64,000 bases of DNA. Source: Streptomyces tuirus (GTDB lineage Bacteria; Actinomycetota; Actinomycetes; Streptomycetales; Streptomycetaceae). This document shows positions 10,225 to 20,054 of the stretch, piece after piece. Position numbers and translations under genes: made by a program. The stretch covers positions 4,395,501 to 4,459,500 of the forward strand of contig JAGTPG010000002.1 of the NCBI GenBank assembly GCA_018195615.1. Reading direction: 5' to 3'. Below the pieces are notes generated by a model. The model worked only from the letters and a program-made list of their open reading frames with translations, had not been told where the DNA came from and searched no databases. The stretch's first letter is position 1; every line of letters begins with the position of its first letter.

Positions 10225-11534
10225 GGGTTCTAGGAGTCGTAGCAACACCCCAGTTCAAGGGGTGCGATGGACTTCAATATCCGGGAGAACCGGGGCCAGG
10301 CTCAGGGCCGCAGGACCCTGGTCCGTGAGCGGGAGGAATACTTCCGGCTCATGGATCAGGGCCTGAGCAGTGCCGAAGCCTGCAAACGTGTCGGGATCAA
10401 CTACCGGACGGGCAAGCGGTGGCGCAACGGCCGGGCCGCCTCGGGCAAGGACAAGGCGGCACCGCCGGTCCGTGTCGTGAGGGCGCCTGAGGGCCCGTCG
10501 AGGTATCTGCGGGAAGCTGACCGCATCCACATCGCAGACCGGCTGCGGGAGAAGGCCTCCGTCCGGCAGATAGCGGCCGAGCTGGGCCGCAGCCCCTCCA
10601 CGATCAGCCGGGAGATACGCCGCAATGGCATGGCTTTGCGCGGGACGCCTCCCGCTGGGCCTACCGGCCCTACGCGGCCCACGCCCGCGCCGAAGCGCGC
10701 CGGCCCCGCCCCAAGCCCGGGAAGATCGGCCAGAACCCGCAGCTCCGGGACTTCATCCAGCGCCACCTCGACCTACGGTGGAGTCCCGAGCAGATCTGCC
10801 AGGCTCTGCGGACCCAGTTCCCCGACCGGCCGGAGATGCACGTGGCCCACGAGACCGTCTACCAGGCCCTCTACGTCCAGGGCCGGGGCGAACTGCGCCG
10901 TGAACTCGCCCGCGCCCTGCGCACCGGCCGCGTCCGCCGCAAGCCCCGCCGACAGGCCCAGCAGCGCACCCCGCGCTTCGCCACCCCCATGGTGATGATC
11001 AGCGAACGCCCCGCCGAGGCCGAAGACCGGGCCGTGCCCGGCCACTGGGAGGGCGACCTGATCATCGGCAAGGACGGCAGCTCCGCGATCGGAACCCTCG
11101 TCGAACGCGCCACCCGCTACGTGATGCTGCTGCACCTGCCCGACGGCCGCACCGCCGAACACGTCCGCGACGCCCTGGTCGCCACCGTCCAGACGTTGCC
11201 CTCCCACCTGGCGCGCTCGCTGACCTGGGACCAAGGCTCCGAGATGGCCGCCCACGGCTCCTTCACCCTCGCCACCAGCATCCCGGTCTACTTCTGCGAC
11301 CCGGCCAGCCCCTGGCAGCGCGGATCGAACGAGAACACCAACGGCCTGCTGCGGCAGTACTTCCCCAAGGCCACCGACCTGTCAGTCCACACCCGCGATC
11401 ACCTGGCAGCCGTCGCCGCCGAACTCAACGGCCGCCCACGCAAAACGCTCGGCTGGGAAACCCCAGCCGAGCGCCTCGCTAAGCTCCTGGCCACAGCCAG
11501 TTGATCACTTGTGTTGCAACGACCCCTGGAATCC
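10225..11534 (+). mobile_element. IS30-family insertion sequence (about 1.31 kb)
   Basis: The left end gggttctaggagtcgtagca (continuing acac, 10225-10248) and the inverted right end at 11511-11534 agree at 20 of 24 positions. Between them lies a single transposase gene. The element sits between the 3' end of the nucleotidyltransferase gene and the 3' end of the DoxX-like gene, so it disrupts no reading frame. I could not identify a convincing target duplication; IS30 elements make only 2-3 bp ones. Confidence 0.85.
10267..11504 (+). CDS. IS30-family transposase, one-base frameshift near 10636
   Basis: The repaired protein is 412 residues. The N-terminal HTH region (AEACKRVGINYRTGKRWRNG) is followed by the IS30 second HTH (RQIAAELGRSPSTISREIRRNG) and then a DDE catalytic core with GHWEGDLIIGKDGSSAIGTL, LTWDQGSEMAAH and PWQRGSNENTNGLLRQYFPK, covering the D, D and E regions. 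The frame shifts between RRNGMA and ARDASRWAYRP, where one base is missing at about 10634-10640. If real, the copy is dead; since the rest is intact I regard the shift as a probable read error. It catalyses cut or copy transposition of this element. Confidence 0.85.
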
Positions 11535-11574
11535 GCCTCACGGGCGGGGCCTCTCTGTCGCTCAGACAGGCCGG

Positions 11575-13288
11575 CTAGCCCAGGAGGCCGCCCACCAGGC
11601 CCGGTCGGCCGGAGTCCGAGGAGTCGTCGCCCGTGCCGCCGGTCGAGCCTGTGCCGCCCGTTGCCGTGCCGCCGGAGGTGGGTCCGGACGTGGTGCTGGG
11701 GCCTCGTCGGCCGGGGAGGACTGACGGGTCGGGGCCTGGCCCGCGGTGCCCTGGGTCTGGCTGGGCCGGCCGCCGGTGACGGTGCCGGCGTCCTGGGTGG
11801 CGCCCGGCCGGGACGTGGTGCCCGCGCTGGGACCGGTCGTGCCGGCCGTGGCGCCCTGGGTGGGCGAGGAGGAGGCCGACGGGGTGCGCTTGTCCTGGCT
11901 CTTGCCGGGCTTGCCCGGGAGCGGCGAGCCGGGCAGTTCGTTGCGCGGGGCCTCTCCGGGCCCGGGGACGACGACCCGGTCGGCATCGCGGACGGCGCCG
12001 CCGAGCAGCGAGCCGATGAGCAGCGTGAGGCCGGTGGCGACGGCGGTGACGAGGGCGCCCCGGCGCAGCACGTAGCGGCGCAGGTCCCAGATGTGGGCGC
12101 GGGGTCCGAGGCGGCGCCAGGCACGGCCGGCCAGACGGCCGTCGACGGAGTAGACGGGGGCGCCGGCGATGATCAGCGGGGACCAGGCGGCGAGATAGAT
12201 GATGTCGGGGGTCTCGTAGGCGGGGACGCTCTTCCAGCTGACGGTGACCAGCAGCGCCGCCGAGAGCAGGGCACCCAGGCAGGCGGCGACGCGCTGCCAG
12301 CAGCCGAGGACCGTCAGGACGCCGACGACGACCTGCGCGAAGGCGATGACGAGCCCGGAGCCGATGGGGTGCTCGAGGGCGAACTGGCGCAGGGGCTCGG
12401 CGACTTCCCACGGGTGCAGGGTGTTGAGCCACTTGACCATGGAGCCGCGCTCGCCGCCGTCGAAGTAGACGGGGTCGCACAGCTTGCCCATGCCGGCGTA
12501 GATGGAGATGCAGCCGAGGAAGACCCGCAGCGGGAGCAGGACGACGCCGAGGTTCATCCGGCGGCCCGGGTAGTAGGCGTGCCGCGCCGGGTCGTCGCCG
12601 TGCCGCTTGACGGGCCGCCGCCCGGTCTGGTCCGCCTCGTCGGCGAGGTCCTCGAAGTCCGCCTCCGTGTAGGCGGGTTCGTCGTAGGCGCTGCCCACGG
12701 TGCGCATGGGGGCAGCAGCCGGGTGCCGTCGGCCTGTTCGTGGGTGCGCTGGCGGCCGACGACCGGGGTCTCGACCGTCTGGGCGAGGTCGTCCTCGTAG
12801 CCGTCGCCCCGGTATCCGGTGCCGCCGTAGCCGCCGTTGTCGTATCCGGTGGCGTAGCCCGCGTCCTGGGGGGCGGTGTCCACGCGGGACATGACCTGGG
12901 TGGCTCCGGCGTCGGAGGCGGCCTCGTCCGGGTGGCGGACGCTCTCGTGCCGCACGGCTTGGAGGAGCCGGTGGGCGCCGGTGTCGTCGGGTGCGGATCT
13001 GCCGCTCCAGATGACGGGACGGCGGCGGGCGGCGGCCCCGTCCGCCACGCCCCCGGCGGCGGTGGCGGGGATGCGGGCGGTGTCATCGGTGGCGGTCAGG
13101 TGCTGTGCGACCCGCGGGGACTGGACGCGACGCGTCGAGACCCCCAACTGCACGCGGAAACTCGCGTGATTGACGATGACCTGCGCGGGGTCGCTCGGCA
13201 CCTTCACCATGCTCAGCGCGGGAGCGTCGTCGAGTCCCGACGAGCGGTCCCCCGTGGGAGTGCGGGGTGTTCTGGTGTCCACACTCAT
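11575..13288 (-). CDS. DoxX-family membrane protein with long N- and C-terminal extensions, two one-base frameshifts
   Basis: The middle of the protein is a four-helix DoxX domain (VVLLPLRVFLGCISIYAGMGKLCDP, then VIAFAQVVVGVLTVLGCWQRVAA and TPDIIYLAAWSPLIIAG). It is preceded by about 190 mostly hydrophilic residues and followed by a Thr/Ser/Gly/Pro-rich tail ending TGDDSSDSGRPGLVGGLLG. The frame changes at 12708-12712 (five G, six expected) and at 11698-11701 (four G, five expected). Both repairs together give 571 residues. DoxX domains sit in the cytoplasmic membrane and are linked to redox or sulfur metabolism in some bacteria. The gene is convergent with the IS element. Confidence 0.75.
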
Positions 13289-13416
13289 CTAACCGAGTGA
13301 CGTCGGGATAGGACACTGCTTTGACTCGCCGGATCTGTCCGGACCCCGTCAAGCTTGTCCTTGTCGCCCCGATGTCCCCGGAATTAGCCCGTAAGGGTGA
13401 GGTGGCGGACGCCTGT

Positions 13417-14355
13417 TCAGCCGCGCCGGCGGGCCGCCTCGTACAGCACGATGCCCGCCGCCACACCGGCGTTGAGCGACTCGGCGCCGCCCGGCATCGG
13501 GATCCGCACCCGGAAGTCGCAGGTCTCCCCGACCAGCCGGGACAGCCCCTTGCCCTCGCTGCCGACGACGATCGCGACGGGCCCCTCCAGGGCCTCCAGC
13601 TCGGTCAGTTCGACGTCCCCGTCGGCGGCGAGGCCGACGACCACGATCCCGGCCTTCTTGTACGCCTCCAGCGCGCGCGTCAGGTTGGTGGCGCGGGCGA
13701 CGGGCGTACGGGCGGCCGTACCGGCGGACGTCTTCCACGCACCGGCCGTCATCCCGGCGGCCCGCCGCTCGGGTACGACGACGCCGTGCCCGCCGAACGC
13801 GGCGACGGACCGGACGACCGCGCCGAGGTTGCGCGGGTCGGTCACGCCGTCCAGCGCGACGATCAGCGGGTCCTCGCCCTCGTCGGCGGCGGCGTCGGCC
13901 AGGTCCTCGGGGTGCGCGTACTCGTACGGCGGGACCTGCAGCACGAGGCCCTGGTGGTTCAGCCCGTTCGTCATCCGGTCGAGCTCGGGGCGCGGCGCCT
14001 CCATGAGGTTGATGCCGCCGCGCTCGGCGGCCAGCTGCAGCGCCTCGCGCACCCGCTCGTCGCTGTCGATGAACTGCTGCACGTACAGCGTGGAGGCGGG
14101 CACGCCCTCGCGCAGCGCCTCGACGACCGGGTTGCGCCCGACGACGAGCTCGGAGGCCGACTTGCCACCGCGCCGCTGCGGTGTACGCCCCTGGGCGCGG
14201 CGCGACTTCGCCTGGGCGGCACGCTGCTTGGCGTGGCCCTTGCGCATCTCGGCGGGCGGAGTGGGGCCCTTGCCTTCCAGTCCGCGGCGCCGCTTGCCGC
14301 CACTGCCGACCTGCGCGCCCTTCTTGCCGGACATGCGACGGTTGTTCGCGGCCAT
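13417..14355 (-). CDS. rlmB: 23S rRNA (guanosine-2'-O-)-methyltransferase RlmB, TrmH/SpoU family
   Basis: The protein has 312 residues. A basic, disordered N-terminal extension of about 70 residues precedes the L30e-like substrate-binding domain (SELVVGRNPVVEALREG). The SPOUT knot domain follows with motif 1 DGVTDPRNLGAVVRSVAAFG, motif 2 VAIVVGSEGKGLSRL and motif 3 IPMPGGAESLNAGVAAGIVLYE. RlmB methylates a conserved guanosine in 23S rRNA using S-adenosylmethionine. The start ATG is preceded by aggtagg. It lies just downstream of cysS on the same strand, the usual actinobacterial arrangement. Confidence 0.92.
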   Translation of the reverse strand: MAANNRRMSGKKGAQVGSGGKRRRGLEGKGPTPPAEMRKGHAKQRAAQAKSRRAQGRTPQRRGGKSASELVVGRNPVVEALREGVPASTLYVQQFIDSDERVREALQLAAERGGINLMEAPRPELDRMTNGLNHQGLVLQVPPYEYAHPEDLADAAADEGEDPLIVALDGVTDPRNLGAVVRSVAAFGGHGVVVPERRAAGMTAGAWKTSAGTAARTPVARATNLTRALEAYKKAGIVVVGLAADGDVELTELEALEGPVAIVVGSEGKGLSRLVGETCDFRVRIPMPGGAESLNAGVAAGIVLYEAARRRG

Positions 14356-14461
14356 GACCTACCTGTCTGTGTGAGCGTTCGTACGTACGTCTATGCAGTG
14401 TGCCGCCCGGAGGCCCGGGCGGCACAATCGATCAGCTGTGGTCTTCGTCCCGGCGCCGGCC

Positions 14462-15859
<1,398 letters not shown>

Positions 15860-15911
15860 GGGACCAGGGTAGTAGGCCGTGGGGGATGTACGGGACCGTT
15901 ATCGGGTGCGG

Positions 15912-15951
15912 GTCGGTGGGGGCTTGTCGCGCAGTGCCCCGCGCCCCAAGA
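15912..15951 (-). repeat. Second copy of the Streptomyces intergenic motif
   Basis: The sequence gcttgtcgcgcagtgccccg followed by cgcccc differs by one base in the core from the copy near 10150. It lies between the cysS start and the ispF stop. Confidence 0.6.
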
Positions 15952-15963
15952 AGGTCGGAACAG

Positions 15964-16458
15964 TCACCTCATCTTGACGACCAGAGCCGTTGCCACCGCC
16001 ATGAGGCCCTCGTCGCGTCCTGGGAAGCCCAGGCCGTCCGTGGTCGCGCCCGACACCGAAACCGGTGCGCCGGCCGCCTCCGACAAGAGTTTCTGGGCCT
16101 CGTCCCGGCGTTTCCCGATCTTCGGCCTCGGGCCCACCACCTGTACGGCGATGTTCCCGATCCGGAAGCCCGCCTCGCGGACGATGCGGGCCGCCTCCGT
16201 GAGGAGCGTGACCCCCGACGCCCCCGACCACTCGGGCCGCCCCGTGCCGAAGTGCTGCCCGAGGTCGCCGAGGCCCGCCGCCGAGAACAACGCGTTGCAC
16301 GCCGCGTGTGCGACGACGTCCGCGTCGGAGTGGCCGGCCAGGCCCGGGCCCTCGCCCTCCCACTTCAGGCCCGCGCACCACAGCTCGCGGCCCTCCTCGA
16401 AGGCGTGGATGTCGGTGCCGATGCCGACCTGGGGCAGCGGGAGCGCCTCAGAAGCCAT
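15964..16458 (-). CDS. ispF: 2-C-methyl-D-erythritol 2,4-cyclodiphosphate synthase
   Basis: The protein has 164 residues. Metal-binding GIGTDIHAF (residues 12-20) and GHSDADVVAHA (47-57) are the hallmark Asp/His sites, followed by IGNIAVQVVGPRPKI and a C-terminal SVSGATTDGLGFPGR. It cyclises CDP-methylerythritol 2-phosphate in the MEP isoprenoid pathway, one step after the kinase that follows IspD. The start ATG overlaps the end of ispD, so the two are translationally coupled. Confidence 0.94.
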   Translation of the reverse strand: MASEALPLPQVGIGTDIHAFEEGRELWCAGLKWEGEGPGLAGHSDADVVAHAACNALFSAAGLGDLGQHFGTGRPEWSGASGVTLLTEAARIVREAGFRIGNIAVQVVGPRPKIGKRRDEAQKLLSEAAGAPVSVSGATTDGLGFPGRDEGLMAVATALVVKMR

Positions 16459-17211
16459 CGTTGAGCCTCCTGCGGGCCAGGACCGCCTCGGCGAGGACCA
16501 GGTCCAGGGGGCGGGTGACCTTGAAGGCCTCCTCGTGGCCGGGGACGGCCACGACCGTGAGGCCGAGCTGCTCGACCATGCCGGCGTCGTCGGTGACGTC
16601 CCCGGTGACCGTCTCGTGCGCCCGGACCAGCGTCGCCCGGTCGAAGCCCTGCGGCGTCTGCACCGCCCGCAGCAGCGCGCGCTCGGGTGTGGCGACGACG
16701 GGCTCCGGCTCTCCGGGGTCTCGGCGGGCTCGACCTGCTTGACGGTGTCGGCGAGCGGCAGCGCCGGTACCACGGCGGGGGCGCCCTCGCGGACGGCCTC
16801 GATCACGGCGTCGACGGTGTCCACCGGCACCAGCGGCCGGGCCGCGTCATGCACCAGCACGATGTCGTGGCCGGTCGGCAGCGCGTCCAGGCCGAGCTTC
16901 ACGGACTCCTGGCGGGTCCGCCCGCCCGGTACGACGAGGAAGTCGGTCCGCTCGGGCAGCGCGTGCGCGTCGAGCAGCGACTTGACCTCGGCGGCGCCGT
17001 CCGGCGGCGCCACGACGACGACCAGGGAGACGGCGCGGGAGGCCGCCATCGCGCGGACCGCGTGGATGAGCATGGGGGTGCCGCCCAGCGCGCGGAGCGC
17101 CTTGGGGGCGCCCGGGCCGAGCCGTACACCACGGCCGGCGGCCGGGATCACCGCCGCCGTGCGGGCCGCCGCGGGGCCGGCCGGCGGCGAAGGGCGCGAA
17201 TCGTCAGACAT
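16448..17211 (-). CDS. ispD: 2-C-methyl-D-erythritol 4-phosphate cytidylyltransferase, one-base frameshift at 16715-16718
   Basis: The repaired protein has 254 residues. The N-terminal CTP-binding loop is AVIPAAGRGVRLGPGAPKAL; VPGGRTRQESVKLGL and VLVHDAARPLV are the other conserved blocks. The frame breaks after VEPAETP. Restoring a G in the gggg at 16715-16718 joins it to EPEPVVATPERALLRAVQTP and the ending ARRRLNDGF, with the stop overlapping the ispF start. The MEP pathway is the isoprenoid route in Streptomyces, so loss of this enzyme should be lethal, which argues for a sequence error. Confidence 0.9.
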
Positions 17212-17497
17212 CGGTTCCTGTCAGGTTTGTGTGCTGGCCTGGCGTGGGTATGGCCTGGAGGAGTGCCGGGCGCGACGCGCTCGACCGGACCCTTCCGTGA
17301 CGCCGGTCGAGCCGGCTGCCCGGGCCCGGCACGTCAAGTACCGGATCGTGAGTGATAACACATCCGGCGGTGACGGCGCATTCGGCGTCCGAGTACGAAC
17401 ATGCCGCAGCGCCCGGCGACAGGAAAATCGTCATCGGGCACCGCGGCATTTCGATGTGCAGGCTGATCAGCAGAGTGCTGAGCGACGGGCATTCGCC

Positions 17498-17979
17498 TCA
17501 GGAGGCGAGAACCTCGTCGAGCAGGGCTTCGGCCTTGTCCTCGTTGGTGTTCTCCGCGAGGGCGAGTTCGCTCACCAGGATCTGGCGGGCCTTGGCGAGC
17601 ATGCGCTTCTCACCGGCGGAGAGTCCGCGCTCGCGCTCACGACGCCACAGGTCACGCACCACTTCCGCGACCTTGATGACATCGCCCGAGGCGAGCTTCT
17701 CCAGGTTTGCCTTGTATCGACGGGACCAGTTCGTGGGCTCCTCGGCGTACGGCGCGCGCAGCACCTCGAAGACCCGGTCCAGCCCGTCCTGACCGACCAC
17801 ATCACGCACGCCGACGAACTCCGCATTGTCCGCTGGCACACGTACCGTCAGGTCACCCTGGGCGACCTTCAGCACCAAGTAGGTCTTGTCCACGCCTTTG
17901 ATCTGGCGAGTTTCGATTGCCTCGATCAGCGCGGCCCGTGATGGGGATAGACCACGGTGTCGCCAACCTTGAACGTCAT
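17498..17979 (-). CDS. carD: CarD-family RNA polymerase-binding transcription factor, one-base frameshift at 17935-17937
   Basis: The open frame from 17893 lacks the N-terminus. The missing part, MTFKVGDTVVYPHHG, lies in the next frame from ATG 17979 and joins at ccc 17935-17937 if one base is restored. The protein is then 160 residues, exactly the length I recall for Streptomyces CarD. The N-terminal Tudor-like domain binds the polymerase beta subunit; the C-terminal helical domain (LWRRERERGLSAGEKRMLAKAR) contacts the upstream edge of the promoter bubble. CarD stabilises open complexes, especially at rRNA promoters, and is essential in mycobacteria. It is divergent from the lipoprotein gene. 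Confidence 0.9.
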
Positions 17980-18577
17980 GTGACAGGTACCCCTTCCGTG
18001 GCTATCCAGGGTAACACGGAAACTGCGGGTTCTGAATGGCGTTTTCGCAGGTCAGGGCATATCTCGGGGCTTGACAAGTCCGACAGGAACGTGCTTCGGA
18101 CAGGGAGTGGAAGAAGGTATTCGCAGGTCGGAGCGGCTCTCCGGGGCGGAAGAAACGCGTACGTTACACGCATCCGGACCCCGCCTCGGAGGGCTGAACA
18201 TCCCCATATGTCCGGTTGCGTGTGATCGACTTCCGCTACTCCGTTCGGCGGCCCGACCCGGGTTCCGGTCGAATCCGGAATTGATCACGAGGCGTCCGGA
18301 CGAGCCCCGGTGATCAATTTCCCGGCGGTTCGCGCATTCCTTCACGGAACATTTGCGCTGCCGTCCGGGGCTCTTATGTGAATGCCGGACGGGCGCTCGG
18401 CAATGTGACTGGGGAGTCAGCAGGGACCGAGGAGTCTGGGGTGACCGAGGTGGGATCGGAGGCGGCCGGGGGTCGGGTGCGGCCGCGCGGGAACGGCTCG
18501 GTAACCTGAGGCCTGCTGACAGACACTTAGGGCGGCTTTACCGGCCGCTCCGCTCGAGTCAAGGAGTTGCCGCCGCC
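17980..18577. other. 598-bp intergenic region between divergent carD and lipoprotein genes
   Basis: No reading frame here resembles a protein. It should hold the promoters of carD (minus) and of the lipoprotein gene (plus). The one clear structure is the long inverted repeat at 18279-18319, listed separately. Confidence 0.6.
18279..18319. promoter_or_regulatory. 10-bp perfect inverted repeat with 21-bp spacer
   Basis: Arms aattgatcac (18279-18288) and gtgatcaatt (18310-18319). The AT-rich arms stand out in a GC-rich background. The centre-to-centre spacing of 31 bp would place the arms on the same DNA face, as for two dimers of a regulator or one looped site. It lies 260 bp upstream of the lipoprotein start. 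Confidence 0.55.
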
Positions 18578-19270
18578 GTGAGCAGCAGCCTTCGACGCGG
18601 CGCCCTCGCCGCTGCCGCCATCGCGTTCTCCATCGCCTCGCTCGCCGCGTGCGGTGCCGGCAACAACGCCCAGACGCTGGAGATCAAGCCGGACAACGCG
18701 GCGACGAGCGTCGGCAACATCAAGATCCAGAACGCGGTGGTGATCACGCAGCCCGACCTCGAGTCGACCGGCCCGGCCGCGATCTCCGCGACCCTCTTCA
18801 ACTCCGGCAGCACCGCCGAGACGCTGGAGTCCATCACCGTCCCCGGCACCGGCAAGGAGGCCGAGCTCAAGCCCGCCAAGGGCGGCAGCCTGAGCATCCC
18901 GGCCGGCGGCCGGCTGATCCTGGGCGGCAAGGACAACGCCACGGCCATGCTGCCGAGCAGCCGTGAGGCCGTCCAGGACGGCAACGCCCAGAAGATCACC
19001 TTCACCTTCAGCAAGACCGGTGACGTGAGCCTGCGCGCGTTCGTCGTCCCCGCCGAGCACTACTTCAAGGAGTGGGGCCCGACCGAGGTCCCGGCCGCGC
19101 CGGGCGCGTCGGGCACCCCGTCCGGCACGCCGAGCGGCAGCGCCTCGGAGTCGCCGGCCGGCACGGAGAGCCCCGCCGCCGGCGAGACCCCGGGCGGCCA
19201 CGAGTCGCCGGCCACGCCGACCGACGCGGCGTCCGCCAGCGCGTCGGACGAGGCGGGCGCCGGGCACTGA
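18578..19270 (+). CDS. Secreted lipoprotein (copper-chaperone PCu(A)C/DUF461-like region)
   Basis: The protein has 230 residues. The signal peptide SLRRGALAAAAIAFSIASLAAC carries the lipobox LAAC with the lipidated cysteine near residue 24. The exported domain (NIKIQNAVVITQPDLESTGPA, with ATLFNSGSTAETLESITVP) looks like the immunoglobulin-type fold of DUF461-like proteins, but I see no His/Met copper motif. The last 65 residues are a low-complexity Ser/Pro/Ala/Gly tail. GTG 18578 is chosen as the first start before the signal peptide, with aaggag upstream. It is convergent with phoP, and a shared terminator separates them. Confidence 0.75.
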   Translation: MSSSLRRGALAAAAIAFSIASLAACGAGNNAQTLEIKPDNAATSVGNIKIQNAVVITQPDLESTGPAAISATLFNSGSTAETLESITVPGTGKEAELKPAKGGSLSIPAGGRLILGGKDNATAMLPSSREAVQDGNAQKITFTFSKTGDVSLRAFVVPAEHYFKEWGPTEVPAAPGASGTPSGTPSGSASESPAGTESPAAGETPGGHESPATPTDAASASASDEAGAGH

Positions 19271-19284
19271 CCCGTCGTGTGCAC

Positions 19285-19322
19285 GAAGGGCGGGGCCTCT
19301 CCTCCGAGAGGCCCCGCCCTTC
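19285..19322. terminator. Bidirectional terminator between lipoprotein gene and phoP
   Basis: A perfect 15-bp stem (gaagggcggggcctc / gaggccccgcccttc) with an 8-base loop lies between the convergent stops at 19270 and 19374. Confidence 0.85.
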
Positions 19323-19373
19323 GGCGTCGCGTTGCGTCGTACGGCGTCTGTGTCGTCGTCGCAGGGCTGCGGC

Positions 19374-20054
19374 TTACGGCTCGAACTTGTAGCCCAGGCC
19401 GCGGACCGTCACCAGGTAGCGCGGGGCACCCGGGTCCGGCTCGATCTTGGCGCGCAGGCGCTTGACGTGGACGTCGAGGGTCTTGGTGTCACCGACGTAG
19501 TCGGCACCCCAGACGCGGTCGATGAGCTGCATCCGGGTCAGCACGCGGCCGGCGTTGCGCAGCAACATCTCCAGCAGGTCGAACTCCTTCAGCGGCAGGT
19601 CGATCTTGGTGCCGCCGACGGTCACCACGTGCCGGTCGACGTCCATGCGGACCGGGCCGGCCTCCAGTGCGGCCGGGGTCACCTCCTCCGGCTCGCCTCT
19701 GCGGCGCAGCACGGCCCGGATACGGGCAACCAGCTCACGCGAGGAGAACGGCTTGGTGACGTAGTCGTCGGCTCCTATCTCCAGCCCGACGACCTTGTCG
19801 ATCTCACTGTCCTTGGCCGTCACCATGATGACGGGGACGTTGGAGCGGCCGCGCAGCTGGCGGCAGACCTCGGTGCCCGGCAGGCCGGGCAGCATCAGGT
19901 CGAGGAGGACGAGGTCGGCGCCGTTGCGCTCGAACTCGTCGAGTCCGTCGGGCCCGGTGGTCGCGACGGCGACCTCGAAGCCCTCCTTGCGGAGCATGTA
20001 CGACAGGGCGTCGGAGAAGGACTCCTCGTCCTCGACGACGAGCACACGGGTCAC
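19374..20054 (-). CDS. phoP: PhoP, phosphate-responsive response regulator
   Basis: This 226-residue OmpR-family regulator has a receiver domain with acidic pocket EDE (8-10), phosphoacceptor Asp52 in LLDLMLPGLPG, and Lys in DDYVTKPFSSREL. The C-terminal winged helix includes GRVLTRMQLIDRVWGADYVGD and HVKRLRAKIEPDP. In Streptomyces, phosphorylated PhoP activates phosphate scavenging and represses antibiotic production by binding PHO boxes. GTG 20054 overlaps the phoR stop (GTGA), giving translational coupling. The location beside phoR and divergent phoU makes the identification secure. Confidence 0.95.
   Translation of the reverse strand: MTRVLVVEDEESFSDALSYMLRKEGFEVAVATTGPDGLDEFERNGADLVLLDLMLPGLPGTEVCRQLRGRSNVPVIMVTAKDSEIDKVVGLEIGADDYVTKPFSSRELVARIRAVLRRRGEPEEVTPAALEAGPVRMDVDRHVVTVGGTKIDLPLKEFDLLEMLLRNAGRVLTRMQLIDRVWGADYVGDTKTLDVHVKRLRAKIEPDPGAPRYLVTVRGLGYKFEP

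Noticed and set aside
9375..10328. 317-codon version of the nucleotidyltransferase
   Set aside because: The last third of that frame is nonsense; the conserved C-terminus lies in two other frames and ends at 10104.
11546..11572. Terminator for the DoxX-like gene between IS end and gene stop
   Set aside because: ggcctctctgtc and gacaggcc pair only imperfectly; evidence too weak.
15964..17211. Apparent IspD-IspF fusion (415 codons)
   Set aside because: The ispD N-terminus and ispF are in the same frame only because of the missing base at 16715-16718. IspD's true C-terminus is in the other frame and ends at 16448, overlapping the ispF start.
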